Assembly: GCF_014643255.1 (NCBI RefSeq)
Contig: NZ_BMJI01000001.1
Coordinates: 545,313-609,312, forward strand
DNA from: Tersicoccus solisilvae
GTDB lineage: Bacteria; Actinomycetota; Actinomycetes; Actinomycetales; Micrococcaceae
Direction of reading: 5' to 3'
Length of the DNA stretch: 64,000 bases
Shown here: positions 17,565 through 26,881 of the stretch, one piece after another
Layout of the letters: each line of letters opens with the position of its first letter
Position numbering within the stretch: position 1 is the stretch's first letter
The notes under the pieces: generated by a model
Seen by the model: only the letters and a program-made list of their open reading frames with translations
What the model was told of the DNA's origin: nothing
Database searches by the model: none
Position numbers and translations under genes: made by a program

Positions 17565-18365
17565 TCAGGAGGAGGGGTCGGTCTCGACCACGGCGGAGTG
17601 ACCCAGCTCGGGAAGCGTCGCCACGAGGACATCGGCCGCGCTCGTGTCGTCCAGGGCCTCGCGGCGCGTCTGGTCCAGGTAGGTGACGTGGCGCTGGAAC
17701 GCGGTCTGGGCACCCTGCGGATCCGAGGCCGCGATGGCCCGATAGATCGCGTCGTGCTGCTCGGTGACCAGCGTGCGGTCGAGGTACTCGACGAACACCG
17801 AGTTGGTCGCGGGCCGGGCGAGGTGCACCGACGTCATCGCCAGCTCCAGGATCTTGTTCTTCGCTGCCCTGGTGATCGCGGTGTGGAACTCGAGGTCGAG
17901 GTCGAGCCAGGCGGCCATGTCCATCGTCAGATCGCGCGACGCCTCGACCGGTCGGCGGATCGCGGCCAGGTCGGCGTCGGTGCGACGGCGTGCCGCGAGC
18001 TCGACGCAGTGCATCTCGAGCACCCAGCGCGCCTCGTCGACGTCATGGACGGAGACGTTGCCGGCGCGGTACCACAGCTGGATGGCGTCGCTGAGCTGCT
18101 CGGCCACGTGCGTCGCGTCGGGCAGCGAGACGAAGGTCCCGCCGTTGCTCCCGCGCGCCGACACGACCAGGCCGGTCGCCGACAGCAGCTTGAGGCCCTC
18201 GCGTGCGGTCGCCCGGGCGACGTCGAACGTGTCGGCGAGCTCCTGCTCGGTCGGGAGCCGTTCGCCCGGTTGCCACACGCCCTGCGAGATGGCGTTGCGC
18301 AGCTGCCGGGCGATCTGGCCCGACGCGTTCCTGCGCCCCAACTGCTCCGGCTCGAAGCTCGTCAT
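17565..18365 (-). CDS. GntR family transcriptional regulator (FadR subfamily)
   Basis: 266-residue regulator. The N-terminal winged helix-turn-helix reads ISQGVWQPGERLPTEQELADTFDVARATAREGLKLL, followed by the wing GSNGGTFVSLP. The C-terminal all-helical FCD domain contains the metal-binding-type residues in DLDLEFHTAITRAAKN and FQRHVTYLDQTR. The ATG at 18365 has GAGGAGG upstream; a longer frame to 18512 would overlap the divergent amidase and is rejected. It is divergent from the amidase-pxpA pair with 112 bp between, so it is the likely local regulator of that pair. The effector is unknown, probably a carboxylic acid. Confidence 0.9.
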   Translation of the reverse strand: MTSFEPEQLGRRNASGQIARQLRNAISQGVWQPGERLPTEQELADTFDVARATAREGLKLLSATGLVVSARGSNGGTFVSLPDATHVAEQLSDAIQLWYRAGNVSVHDVDEARWVLEMHCVELAARRRTDADLAAIRRPVEASRDLTMDMAAWLDLDLEFHTAITRAAKNKILELAMTSVHLARPATNSVFVEYLDRTLVTEQHDAIYRAIAASDPQGAQTAFQRHVTYLDQTRREALDDTSAADVLVATLPELGHSAVVETDPSS

Positions 18366-18477
18366 GCGGCCTCCTCTCGGCTCCATGGAAGCACACTCTT
18401 TACAGCGGTCCGCAGTCAAGGTAAGAATTTGGATGTTGAATGTTGGACAATGGGAATTTCCCGTGAGGAACCGTGAC

Positions 18478-19962
18478 ATGACGACTCCCGATCTCGCCGG
18501 CCGGCTGACCATCGCCGACGTCCACGCCGCCCTTCGCGCGGGGGACTACACCACCGAGGACCTCGTCCGAGCCTGCCTCGAACGCATCGAACAGATCGAT
18601 CGGTCGGGCCCGCAGCTGAACGCGATCATCTCGGTCTCCACCACCGCGCTCGACGAGGCGCGGCGACTCGACCGCGAACTGGCGGAGCAGGGCCGCCTCG
18701 TCGGCCCGCTGCACGGCGTGCCGGTCGTGGTCAAGGACCAGATCGAGACGAGGGACCTTCCGACGACCTTCGGCAGCGCCGCGTCGGGCGACTACCGGCC
18801 GGAACGGGACGCGACGGCGATCGCACGGCTGCGCGACGCCGGCGCGATCATCCTCGGCAAGACGACCATGCCGGACTTCGCCACCTCATGGTTCTCGACG
18901 TCCTCCCGCAGCGGCGTCACGAAGAACCCGTACGACCTCACCCGGGATCCCGGGGGCTCCTCGAGCGGGACCGCCGCGGCCGTCGCCGCCGGCCTGGCCC
19001 TCGTGGGCATCGGCGAGGACACGGGCGGATCGATCCGGCTGCCCGCCTCCTTCTGCGGACTCGTCGGCGTGCGTGTGACCCCCGGTCTGATCAGCCGGGC
19101 AGGCATGTCCTCCCTCGTCACGCCGCAGGACACGGCCGGACCGATGACCCGGTCCGTGCAGGACGCGGCGCGCCTGCTCGACGTGCTGGTCGGTTTCGAC
19201 CCCGCCGACGACTACACGGCGGCCACCGTCGTCGCGGGATCCGGGCGGTCCTACGCCGATGGGCTCGAGAGCGCCTCGCTGACGGGCAAGCGGATCGGGG
19301 TCCTGCGCCAGGCGTTCCCGGACGGCACGGATCCCGATGGTGCTCGCGTCGCCGAGACGGTTCAGGCGGCGCTCGCGTCCATGCGGGACGCCGGGGCCGA
19401 GCTCGTCGACATCACCATCGACGAGCTCGACGAGCAGGTCGGCTTCACGTCCCTGTACACGACCCGGTCGCAGGCGGACATGAATGCGTTCGTCGCGGCG
19501 CGGCCCGGCCTGGGCATCGCCTCCATGCGGCAGCTCGTGGAGGACGGCCAGTATCACGAGAAGCTCGATCTCCTCGAGGCGATCGTCGCCGGCCCTGAGG
19601 ATCCGCTGCAGGACGCCGAGTACGTCAGTCGTGTGCTCGCGCAAAGCGCATTCCAGCGGCAGGTCCTCGGGGTGATGGCCGAGCACCGGCTGGATGCCAT
19701 CGCGTTCCCGGACGCCAAGCTCCCGGCGCCCACGCACGAGGACATCTTCGCCGACCGCTGGACCTGCCTGACCTATCCGACGAACACAGTGATCGCGTCC
19801 CAGCTCCTGTTCCCGGCGGTCACGGTGCCCGCGGGGCGCACGTCCGACGGGCTGCCGGTCGGGCTCGAGCTGATGGCCGCGCCCTACGGGGAGCACGAGC
19901 TGCTCCGGCTCGCCGCCGCGGCCGAGAACACCCTGCGCGGCTGGTCCGCGCCGGAGCTGTAA
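18478..19962 (+). CDS. Amidase (amidase signature family)
   Basis: 494-residue amidase signature enzyme that hydrolyses a C-N amide bond. The Ser-cisSer-Lys triad is visible: lysine in VPVVVKDQIETR, cis-serine in DPGGSSSGTAAAV, and nucleophilic serine in GIGEDTGGSIRLPAS. The length is normal. The ATG at 18478 follows GAGGAA. It is 3 nt from the downstream pxpA-like gene and divergent from a FadR-type GntR. This suggests a small catabolic module for an amide or lactam, but the substrate cannot be read from the sequence. Confidence 0.92.
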   Translation: MTTPDLAGRLTIADVHAALRAGDYTTEDLVRACLERIEQIDRSGPQLNAIISVSTTALDEARRLDRELAEQGRLVGPLHGVPVVVKDQIETRDLPTTFGSAASGDYRPERDATAIARLRDAGAIILGKTTMPDFATSWFSTSSRSGVTKNPYDLTRDPGGSSSGTAAAVAAGLALVGIGEDTGGSIRLPASFCGLVGVRVTPGLISRAGMSSLVTPQDTAGPMTRSVQDAARLLDVLVGFDPADDYTAATVVAGSGRSYADGLESASLTGKRIGVLRQAFPDGTDPDGARVAETVQAALASMRDAGAELVDITIDELDEQVGFTSLYTTRSQADMNAFVAARPGLGIASMRQLVEDGQYHEKLDLLEAIVAGPEDPLQDAEYVSRVLAQSAFQRQVLGVMAEHRLDAIAFPDAKLPAPTHEDIFADRWTCLTYPTNTVIASQLLFPAVTVPAGRTSDGLPVGLELMAAPYGEHELLRLAAAAENTLRGWSAPEL

Positions 19963-19965
19963 CCG

Positions 19966-20700
19966 ATGACGACCGGACCCGTCACCATCAACTCGGACCT
20001 CGGGGAGTCCATCGGCATCCATGCCTTCGGACACGACGAGGAGCTGCTCGACATCGTCGACACGGTCAACGTCGCCTGCGGCATGCACGCGGGGGACCCC
20101 GGCACGATGGAGCGGACCGTGCGGGCCGCGGTGGCCGCGGGCGTGACCATCGGCGCGCATCCGGGTCTGCCCGACATCGCCGGCTTCGGGCGCCGCACGA
20201 TGGCGATCACCGCGGCGGAGGGGCGCGACCTGGTGCGCTACCAGGTGGGGGCCCTGGTGGGGTTCCTCGACCGGCACGGCGTGCCGCTGGATCACCTCAA
20301 GCCGCACGGGGCGCTCTTCGGCATGTGCGCGACCGACGAGGAGCTGATGCGGTCGATCTGCGATGTCGCACGACAGTACGACGTGCCGGTCTACGGCCTG
20401 GCCGGAACCGCTCACGAGTCGGTCTGCGCCGACGCCGGCGTGCGGTTCGTCCCGGAGCTGTACGTCGATCTCGACTACGGGCCCGACGGCATGATCGTGG
20501 TCGAGCGCACGCCCCGCCCGCGTCGCCCGGAGGACGTGCGGGAACGGGTGTTCCAGGCGGTGCGGCGGGGAACGGTCACCGCCCTGGACGGCACGGACAT
20601 CCCGGTCCATCCCGCGTCGGTCTGCGTCCACTCGGACCTGCCCTCGGCCGTGCAGGTCGCCCGCGACGTGCGGATCGCGCTGGCGACGGGTGCCGAGTAG
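19966..20700 (+). CDS. pxpA: LamB/YcsF family protein (PxpA-like)
   Basis: 244-residue LamB/YcsF protein. The signature is complete: NSDLGESIGIHAFG at the start, VNVACGMHAGDPGTM, TIGAHPGLPDIAGFGRR, DHLKPHGALF and PASVCVHSD near the end. In PxpABC, PxpA acts with PxpB and PxpC in ATP-dependent 5-oxoproline hydrolysis. No PxpB or PxpC lies in the window, so it may act with a partner elsewhere or on another lactam or amide intermediate made by the adjacent amidase. It starts 3 nt after the amidase stop, so the genes are clearly co-transcribed. Confidence 0.9.
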   Translation: MTTGPVTINSDLGESIGIHAFGHDEELLDIVDTVNVACGMHAGDPGTMERTVRAAVAAGVTIGAHPGLPDIAGFGRRTMAITAAEGRDLVRYQVGALVGFLDRHGVPLDHLKPHGALFGMCATDEELMRSICDVARQYDVPVYGLAGTAHESVCADAGVRFVPELYVDLDYGPDGMIVVERTPRPRRPEDVRERVFQAVRRGTVTALDGTDIPVHPASVCVHSDLPSAVQVARDVRIALATGAE

Positions 20701-20721
20701 GGCGCAGCGCGGCCGCGCGCC

Positions 20722-21129
20722 TCAGCCCTTCCGCGGTTCCCCGGGGTAGGTGCCGAAGGTCCAGGTGTTGCCCTCCGGGTCGGAGGCGCGGAAGTCGGTG
20801 CTGCCGTAGTCCGTCCGGGTCAGCTCGGAGACGTCGATGCCGCCGGCCTCGACCGCGCGCCGGTGCAGGCCCTCGACGTCGGCGCTGACCACGTAGGCGG
20901 AGAACGTGCCCGGCTCCAGCGTGAACGGGCCCTCCGGCTTGTGGGAGCCGAGCATGATGCCGCCGCCCTCGGGCCAGTCCAGCTGCGCGTGGTCGATGGT
21001 GCCGTCGTCGTCGGGGTACGCGACGGTCTCCTCGAAGCCGAGGACGCGGACGAGGTAGTCGATCAGCCCGCGGGCGTCCTGCGCCTGCAGGGTGGGCCAG
21101 ACCTGCGGGGAGGGTGCAGTGGTGTCCAT
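20722..21129 (-). CDS. VOC family protein (glyoxalase/bleomycin-resistance-like)
   Basis: 135-residue single vicinal-oxygen-chelate domain: VWPTLQAQDARGLIDYLVRVLGFEE at the start and DFRASDPEGNTWTFGTYPGE at the end, the usual PDPEGNxWxFG-type closure. It resembles the PhnB/YcaC-like bleomycin-resistance branch, where metal-binding residues are often incomplete; no catalytic assignment is made. It is convergent with pxpA and downstream of the tetR-paaK unit on the same strand, but nothing in its sequence links it to phenylacetate. The ATG at 21129 gives the standard N-terminus. Confidence 0.8.
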   Translation of the reverse strand: MDTTAPSPQVWPTLQAQDARGLIDYLVRVLGFEETVAYPDDDGTIDHAQLDWPEGGGIMLGSHKPEGPFTLEPGTFSAYVVSADVEGLHRRAVEAGGIDVSELTRTDYGSTDFRASDPEGNTWTFGTYPGEPRKG

Positions 21130-21194
21130 GTCCCCAGTCAACGCCCCCGGTGGCCCCGTTGTCAGCGCCTCGATGCTGTCAGGGGCGGCAGCGC

Positions 21195-21899
21195 TCAGAG
21201 TCCGATGACGCCCCGGCGGTCGCGGTCCAGTCCGGGCCGGCGTTCGCGACCCTCGTGCAGCCCGTCGAAGAGGATGGCGACGACGTCGTCGGCCAGTTCC
21301 TGCTGGCTCAGCGCGCCGCCGGGCCGGTACCACTCGACGATCGAGTTGATCGTGCCGAACAGCAGCCGACTCGCGACCCGCGGCGCGACGTCGCTGCGCA
21401 CGGATCCCTCCGTGCTGGCCTGCTCCACCAGGACGGCGATCTGCCGGTCGAAGTACCGGCGTCTTTCGAGCGCCTGCCGCTCCATCTCCGTGTTGCCGCG
21501 CAGCCGTAGCAGCAGGGTGACGAACGGCAGCTCGTCCACGAGCACGCTCACCGTGCCGCGGACGACGAACTCGAGCCGCTCGTCGGCGGTCCCGGTGGTC
21601 GCGCCGGGCTGGTGCAGCGTCGATTCCAGCCCGCCCAGCGCCCGCTCCAGCGCGAGCCGCAGCAGCTCCTCCTTGCCGGGCACGTGGTGGTAGATCGCCG
21701 ACTTCGAGACCCCGAGCTCGTCCGCGAGCAGGCCCATCGACGTCGCCTCGTAGCCGTGCCGGTTGAAGACGTCGACGGCGATCCGCAGCACGGTCTGCTG
21801 GTCGTATCCCGGCCGGCCGCGCCGGGACGCGCCCCGCGCCGACGGGCGGGAGGCGGTGCGTGCCGCGGCGCGCGGCTGGGCGGGCGTGGTCTCAGGCAT
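21195..21899 (-). CDS. paaR: TetR family regulator, probable PaaR
   Basis: 234-residue TetR protein. A basic disordered N-terminus precedes the helix-turn-helix VDVFNRHGYEATSMGLLADELGVSKSAIYHHVPGKEELL. The C-terminal ligand domain ends LSQQELADDVVAILFDGL. It is the last gene of a paaI-paaK-tetR unit (23 nt after paaK), as for actinobacterial PaaR, which is released from DNA by phenylacetyl-CoA. Three operator-like palindromes of one design lie at the paaZ, paaI-paaK and paaA promoters, making it the obvious candidate to bind them; binding itself is inference. Confidence 0.82.
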   Translation of the reverse strand: MPETTPAQPRAAARTASRPSARGASRRGRPGYDQQTVLRIAVDVFNRHGYEATSMGLLADELGVSKSAIYHHVPGKEELLRLALERALGGLESTLHQPGATTGTADERLEFVVRGTVSVLVDELPFVTLLLRLRGNTEMERQALERRRYFDRQIAVLVEQASTEGSVRSDVAPRVASRLLFGTINSIVEWYRPGGALSQQELADDVVAILFDGLHEGRERRPGLDRDRRGVIGL

Positions 21900-21922
21900 G
21901 GCAGTCAGTGTCGCACGGGGAT

Positions 21923-23251
21923 TCAGGCCTGACCGGTCTCGCGAAGGTCGTAGATCCGGCGCAGTTTGCCGCTGGAGCGCTCCAGCGAGCCCGGGTCGCA
22001 GATCTCGATGGTCGCCGTCGAGCCGATGTGGATCTTCATCTGCCGGCCGAGTTCGGCCGCGGCCGTCCGCGCGTCCTCGACCGTGCAGTCGTCGCGCCGC
22101 TCGATCTTGACCGTGAGCTGATCCATCCGGTTCGGCCGGGTCAGGTGCAGCTGGAAGTGGGGGCTCAGGCCCGGGATCCGCAGCGCGATCTCCTCGATCT
22201 GACTGGGGAACATGTTGACCCCGCGCAGGATGATCATGTCGTCGCTGCGCCCGGTGATCCGGCCCATCCGCCGGTGGGACGGGCGTGCGGTGCCGGGCAG
22301 CAGCCGGGTCAGGTCCCGGGTCCGGTACCGGATGATCGGCAGGGCCTGCTTGGTCAGCGACGTGAACACCAGTTCGCCGTGCTCCCCGTCGGCGAGGACA
22401 TCGTCCGTGAACGGGTCGATGATCTCCGGGCGGAAGTGGTCCTCCCAGATGTGGGCGCCGTCCTTGGTCTCGTTCGACTCGCCGGCGACGCCGGGTCCCA
22501 TCACCTCGCTGAGGCCATAGATGTCGCACGCGTCGATGTCGAACCCGGCCTCGAGCTCGCGCCGCATCTCCGCCGTCCACGGCTCCGCGCCCAGCACCGC
22601 GACCTTCAGCGAGGTGCTGCGCGGATCGATGCCCTTGGTCCGCATCGCGTCCATGATGGTGAGCAGGTAGGTCGGCGTGCACAGAATGGCGCGCGGCTCG
22701 AAATCCTGGATCATCTGGATCTGCTTCTCGGTCTGCCCGCCCGACATCGGCACGACGGTGCAGCCGAGCTTCTCGGCGCCGTAATGCGCGCCGAGGCCGC
22801 CGGTGAACAGGCCGTATCCGTAGGAGTTCTGCAGGATGTCACCGGGCCGGACGCCCGAGAGGCGCAGGCAGCGGGCGACCATGGTGGCCCAGGTGTCGAT
22901 GTCCTGACGCGTGTAGCCGACGACAGTGGGCCGGCCGGTGGTGCCCGACGACGCGTGCACCCGGACCACCTGGTTCATCGGCACGGCGAACATGCCGAAC
23001 GGGTAGGCCTCCCGCAGGTCGGCCTTGGTGGTGTACGGAAACTTCCGCAGGTCCTCGAGCTCCTTGAGGTCGTCCGGGTGGACACCGGCCTCGTCGAACT
23101 TGCGCGTGTACAGCGGAACGTTCTCGTACGCCGAGCGCACCGTCTGCTGGAGCCGGGCCAGCTGCAGGGCCTCGAGCTCGTCGCGGCTGATGGTCTCCTC
23201 GCGGTCGAGACCCTCCGGATTGGTGGTGGTGTCAGTGGCGGTGGCCGTCAC
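21923..23251 (-). CDS. paaK: Phenylacetate-CoA ligase
   Basis: 442-residue AMP-forming CoA ligase that activates phenylacetate, the first step of the pathway. The P-loop is HASSGTTGRPTVVGYT and the adenylate-binding motif is IYGLSEVMGPGV. The hinge and C-terminal domain carry GRSDDMIILRGVNMFPSQIEE and end with the catalytic lysine region SGKLRRIYDLR. Length and order are typical of PaaK. The GTG at 23251 is preferred because AAGGAG lies just before it. It is translated from the paaI promoter region together with tetR downstream. Confidence 0.96.
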   Translation of the reverse strand: MTATATDTTTNPEGLDREETISRDELEALQLARLQQTVRSAYENVPLYTRKFDEAGVHPDDLKELEDLRKFPYTTKADLREAYPFGMFAVPMNQVVRVHASSGTTGRPTVVGYTRQDIDTWATMVARCLRLSGVRPGDILQNSYGYGLFTGGLGAHYGAEKLGCTVVPMSGGQTEKQIQMIQDFEPRAILCTPTYLLTIMDAMRTKGIDPRSTSLKVAVLGAEPWTAEMRRELEAGFDIDACDIYGLSEVMGPGVAGESNETKDGAHIWEDHFRPEIIDPFTDDVLADGEHGELVFTSLTKQALPIIRYRTRDLTRLLPGTARPSHRRMGRITGRSDDMIILRGVNMFPSQIEEIALRIPGLSPHFQLHLTRPNRMDQLTVKIERRDDCTVEDARTAAAELGRQMKIHIGSTATIEICDPGSLERSSGKLRRIYDLRETGQA

Positions 23252-23301
23252 AACAGGCTCCTTCGCTTGTCGTCGATGCGCCGTCGCGCCGGGGCTGGGG
23301 C

Positions 23302-23763
23302 TCAGCTCCGGCGGCGGGCGGGCTGGGGGATGGTGCGGCTCCGGCCGCGGAACTCGGCGATCAGCTGGTCCTCGCCGTCGGGACCGGCGGCGGTGATCGT
23401 CACGTCGTACAGGCCGCTGCGCCCGGCGGTCGCCCGGCGAACGGCGGTGGCCGTGAGCGTCTGCCCCTGCTGGGCGGAGCGGATGAAGGTGACGTCGGCA
23501 CCCGAGGCGACCGTGATGGTCTCGTCGCTGCCGGCCACGTCGTTGCAGGCCAAGGCGAACGCGGTGTCGGCGAAGGCGAAGATCATGCCGCCGTGGGCCA
23601 TGCCGAAGCCGTTGAGCATCTCGCGCCGCAGGTCCATGGTGATGACGGCGCGACCGTCGGCGACCTCGACGACGTCGATGCCCATCCACTCGGAGGCGAA
23701 GTCGTCCCGAAGGATCTCGTGGTGCTCGGCCAGTTGCTCGAGTGTGGGCGTGCCCTCGGCCAT
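23302..23763 (-). CDS. paaI: Hydroxyphenylacetyl-CoA thioesterase PaaI
   Basis: 153-residue hotdog thioesterase with NGFGMAHGGMIFAFADTAFALACN, the PaaI active-site helix (HGG motif), and GADVTFIRSAQQGQTLTATAVRR. It removes CoA from non-productive hydroxylated phenylacetyl-CoA products. It is the first gene of the paaI-paaK-tetR unit; the start at 23763 is preceded by GAGAGGG. A PaaR-like palindrome lies 20 nt upstream. This copy is a better match to classical PaaI than the paralogue at 14168-14581. Confidence 0.93.
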   Translation of the reverse strand: MAEGTPTLEQLAEHHEILRDDFASEWMGIDVVEVADGRAVITMDLRREMLNGFGMAHGGMIFAFADTAFALACNDVAGSDETITVASGADVTFIRSAQQGQTLTATAVRRATAGRSGLYDVTITAAGPDGEDQLIAEFRGRSRTIPQPARRRS

Positions 23764-23782
23764 GTGATCCCTCTCACCTTTA

Positions 23783-23806
23783 ATTACCGAATGTTCATTA
23801 GGTAAT
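23783..23806. promoter_or_regulatory. PaaR-type operator, paaI-paaK promoter
   Basis: ATTACC (23783-23788) and GGTAAT (23801-23806) flank GAATGTTCATTA. The sequence TTACCGAATGTTCATTAGG lines up with the sites before paaZ and paaA (TTACCGAnnGwTCrTTmAG). It lies 20 nt before the paaI start codon. Confidence 0.6.
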
Positions 23807-23893
23807 CCGATCGAGGCGGCGATGTCAACCGCGTGACGACGGATGGCGGCCCGCCTGGGCGTGCTCGATGTGAGGCGGGCCATATAGCGCCGC

Positions 23894-23909
23894 TACAGGT
23901 GTTACTGTA
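23894..23909. promoter_or_regulatory. Candidate autoregulatory TetR operator
   Basis: TACAGGTGTTACTGTA, an inverted repeat TACAG/CTGTA with a 6-bp spacer, located 5 nt before the GTG start of the adjacent tetR gene. TACTGT (23903-23908) could be the -10 box, which would make the mRNA leaderless; there is no ribosome site before the GTG. Confidence 0.45.
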
Positions 23910-23914
23910 TCGCC

Positions 23915-24649
23915 GTGAGCAGCGTCGACCACAGCCTTCCCGCGCGCGAGCGCCTGATCCAGGCTGCGACGATCCTGCTCACCCGGGCGCAGGGTGGGCC
24001 CGTCTCCACCCGTCAGATCACCGATCTGGCCGGGGTGAAGGCGCCGACCCTGTACCACCACTTCGGTGACAAGGAAGGCCTGCTGGACGCCGTCGTCGCC
24101 CGGGGGTTCGAGCAGTACCTCGCCCGGGAACGCGGTCTGGGTGTCTCGGACGACCCGGTGGAGGACGTGCGCCGGTTCTGGGACGCCCACGTGCAGTTCG
24201 GACTCGAGCAACCCGACGTCTACTCGGTGATGTTCGGCAACGTCCGGCCCGAGCAGCGGCCCGCCATCGTCATCGAGACGGAGGCGGTGCTGGAGGGAAT
24301 CCTGCAGAACGCCGCCCGGCTGGGTCTGCTGGTGGTACCCCCGCGGCAGGCGGCGAGGAGCATCCTCGCCGCCAATGTGGGGGTGACGCTGATGCTCATC
24401 GCCGAGCCGGCGCAGCGCCGCTCCATGGGGCTGAGCGAGCTGAGCCGGGACGGTGCCATCTCCGCCGTCCTCGCCGACGGTGTCCCGACCCGATCCGACC
24501 CCGACAACCCCGAGCAGCCGTCCTACGTGGTGGCGGCCATCGCTCTGAACGCGACCCTGCAGGCGTCGCATCCCGAGCAGCTCTCCAGCAGCGAGATGCG
24601 CCTGTTCCTCGAATGGCTGCAGCGCATCACGCACCCCACCACGACCTGA
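23915..24649 (+). CDS. TetR/AcrR family transcriptional regulator
   Basis: 244-residue TetR protein with the helix-turn-helix GGPVSTRQITDLAGVKAPTLYHHFGDKEGLLDAVV and a C-terminal domain ending FLEWLQRITHP. A short inverted repeat overlaps its presumed promoter, suggesting autoregulation. The GTG start lacks a Shine-Dalgarno, consistent with leaderless translation. It precedes mtlA by 69 nt on the same strand, but mannitol operons are not usually under TetR control. It could equally act on the divergent paaI-paaK-tetR unit. The ligand is unknown. Confidence 0.87.
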   Translation: MSSVDHSLPARERLIQAATILLTRAQGGPVSTRQITDLAGVKAPTLYHHFGDKEGLLDAVVARGFEQYLARERGLGVSDDPVEDVRRFWDAHVQFGLEQPDVYSVMFGNVRPEQRPAIVIETEAVLEGILQNAARLGLLVVPPRQAARSILAANVGVTLMLIAEPAQRRSMGLSELSRDGAISAVLADGVPTRSDPDNPEQPSYVVAAIALNATLQASHPEQLSSSEMRLFLEWLQRITHPTTT

Positions 24650-24718
24650 GCATCACCCGCAACCAGCAGATCGACCCGTCACCCCGCAACGCAGCGGGCA
24701 GACCGTTGAGAGGGAACC

Positions 24719-26881
24719 ATGGCAACGACAATCGAGAGGTCGCGCGGCGTCAACGCACGCGCGCACGTCCAGCGATTCGGCACCTTCCTCTCGGGCATGA
24801 TCATGCCGAACATCGGCGCTTTCATCGCCTGGGGCATCATCACCGCCCTCTTCATCGAGAAGGGCTTCACCCCGGTCCCGCAGCTCGGTGGCTTCGGCAC
24901 CCACACGGTCGACGGCGCCGAGGTGCCCTGGACGGGCCTCGTGGGCCCCATGATCACCTATCTGCTGCCGCTGCTGATCGCCTACACCGGCGGCAAGATG
25001 ATCTACGACGTCCGCGGTGGCGTCGTGGGCGCCATCGCCGCGATGGGCGTCATCGTCGGCACGGACATCCCGATGTTCATCGGCGCGATGATCATGGGCC
25101 CGCTGACCGCGTGGGTGATGAAGCTCGTCGATTCCATCTGGGACGGGAAGATCAAGCCGGGCTTCGAGATGCTCGTCAACAACTTCTCGGCCGGCATCCT
25201 CGGCGCGATCATGGCGTTCTTCGCGTTCTGGGTGATCGGCCCGGTGGTCGAGTTCCTCACCTCCATCGCGGCCAACGTGGTCGAGTGGCTGGTCGGCGCG
25301 CATATCCTGCCGCTGACGTCGATCCTGATCGAGCCGGCCAAGGTGCTGTTCCTGAACAACGCCGTCAACCACGGCATCCTCACCCCGCTCGGTACCGAGC
25401 AGTCCGTGCAGACCGGCAAGTCCATCCTGTTCCTGCTCGAGGCCAACCCCGGCCCGGGCTTCGGGCTGCTGCTGGCCTACATGGTGTTCGGCCGCGGTGC
25501 GGCGAAGGCTTCCGCGGGCGGCGCGGCCGTCATCCAGTTCATCGGCGGCATCCACGAGATCTACTTCCCGTACATCCTGGCCAAGCCGATCCTGATCGTC
25601 GCCACGATCTGCGGTGGTGCGACCGGCATCCTGACCAACGTCATCTTCAACTCGGGCCTGCGCTCTCCCGCGGCGCCGGGGTCGATCCTCGCGGTGCTGG
25701 CGGCGACGGCGAGTGACAGCTACATCGGTGTCATCCTCTCCGTCATCCTCGCGGCGGCCGTCTCCTTCCTGATCGCCTCGATCATCCTGCGCACCAGCAA
25801 GGACAAGGGTGAGGGAGACCTCGGCGACGCCACCGCCCGGATGGAGGCCATGAAGGGCAAGAAGAGCTCCGTCGCCTCCACGCTGACCGGCGGCGGCGTC
25901 GCGACCGCCCAGGGCACCATCAACTCCATCGTCTTCGCGTGCGACGCCGGCATGGGGTCCTCCGCGATGGGCGCCTCGGTGCTGCGCAACAAGATCAAGG
26001 CGGCGGGCTTCACCGACGTCAAGGTCACCAACGCCTCGATCGCCAACCTGACCGACACGTACGACCTGGTCGTCGTGCACCAGGACCTGGCCGTCCGGGC
26101 CGAACCGAAGACACCGTCGGCCCAGCACGTGACCGTCGACAACTTCATGGGCAGCCCGCGGTACGACGAGATCGTCGAGCTGCTGGAGCAGACCAACCGG
26201 GACGGCGGCGCCGCCACGGATACGGCCGGGACCGCCCCGGCGGGCGGCGACGTGTGGTCGGCTCCCACCGACGGGCGGACCGCCGAGCAGTCCGGGCTGG
26301 CCCCGACCGCCGGGGCCGGCACGTCCGGCGCGGGCGACACCGTCACCGGCGCCCCCGCCGCTGCGGCGGCGGGTGGCGCAGCGGGTGCCGCGGCCGGCAC
26401 CTGGGTCGCTCCGGACGACGCTCCGCGCGCCGCGGCCGGCAACGACGACGGCATCCTCGCCGAGCGCAGCATCGTGCTCGACGGTTCCGCGACCAGCCAG
26501 GCCGCGGCGATCGAGGAGTCCGGCAAGCTGCTGGTCGACTCGGGCGCCGTCACCGGCGACTACGTCGCGGCCATGCACGACCGCGAGCGGTCCGTCCCGA
26601 CCTACATGGGCAACTTCCTGGCCATCCCGCACGGCACCAACGAGGCCAAGGGGTTCATCCAGCGGTCGGCGATCTCCTTCGTCCGCTACCCCGAGGGCAT
26701 CGACTGGAACGGCAAGCCGGTCAAGTTCGTCGTCGGCATCGCGGGCCGGAACAACGAGCACCTGAACATCCTGTCCTCGATCGCGAAGGTGTTCTCGGAC
26801 AAGGAGCAGGTGGCCCGGCTGGAGCAGGCGGGGTCCGCCCGCGAGGTCCTGGACATCTTCGAGAAGGTGAACAACGCGTGA
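24719..26881 (+). CDS. mtlA: PTS mannitol transporter EIICBA
   Basis: 720-residue mannitol permease of the phosphotransferase system, importing mannitol as mannitol-1-phosphate. EIIC membrane domain (about 1-345): [38 protein letters not shown] (about 395-490): phosphorylated cysteine in [13 protein letters not shown] (Cys408). A long Ala/Gly/Pro-rich linker (about 500-570) follows. EIIA (about 575-720): active histidine in [11 protein letters not shown] (His638). All three domains are in one chain, as in E. coli MtlA. GAGAGG precedes the ATG. The stop overlaps the mtlD GTG. Confidence 0.96.
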   Translation: MATTIERSRGVNARAHVQRFGTFLSGMIMPNIGAFIAWGIITALFIEKGFTPVPQLGGFGTHTVDGAEVPWTGLVGPMITYLLPLLIAYTGGKMIYDVRGGVVGAIAAMGVIVGTDIPMFIGAMIMGPLTAWVMKLVDSIWDGKIKPGFEMLVNNFSAGILGAIMAFFAFWVIGPVVEFLTSIAANVVEWLVGAHILPLTSILIEPAKVLFLNNAVNHGILTPLGTEQSVQTGKSILFLLEANPGPGFGLLLAYMVFGRGAAKASAGGAAVIQFIGGIHEIYFPYILAKPILIVATICGGATGILTNVIFNSGLRSPAAPGSILAVLAATASDSYIGVILSVILAAAVSFLIASIILRTSKDKGEGDLGDATARMEAMKGKKSSVASTLTGGGVATAQGTINSIVFACDAGMGSSAMGASVLRNKIKAAGFTDVKVTNASIANLTDTYDLVVVHQDLAVRAEPKTPSAQHVTVDNFMGSPRYDEIVELLEQTNRDGGAATDTAGTAPAGGDVWSAPTDGRTAEQSGLAPTAGAGTSGAGDTVTGAPAAAAAGGAAGAAAGTWVAPDDAPRAAAGNDDGILAERSIVLDGSATSQAAAIEESGKLLVDSGAVTGDYVAAMHDRERSVPTYMGNFLAIPHGTNEAKGFIQRSAISFVRYPEGIDWNGKPVKFVVGIAGRNNEHLNILSSIAKVFSDKEQVARLEQAGSAREVLDIFEKVNNA

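Noticed and set aside
18430..18455. TTGAATGTTGGACAATGG region as an operator for the GntR protein
   Set aside because: Only weak dyad symmetry and no second copy; insufficient to call a site.
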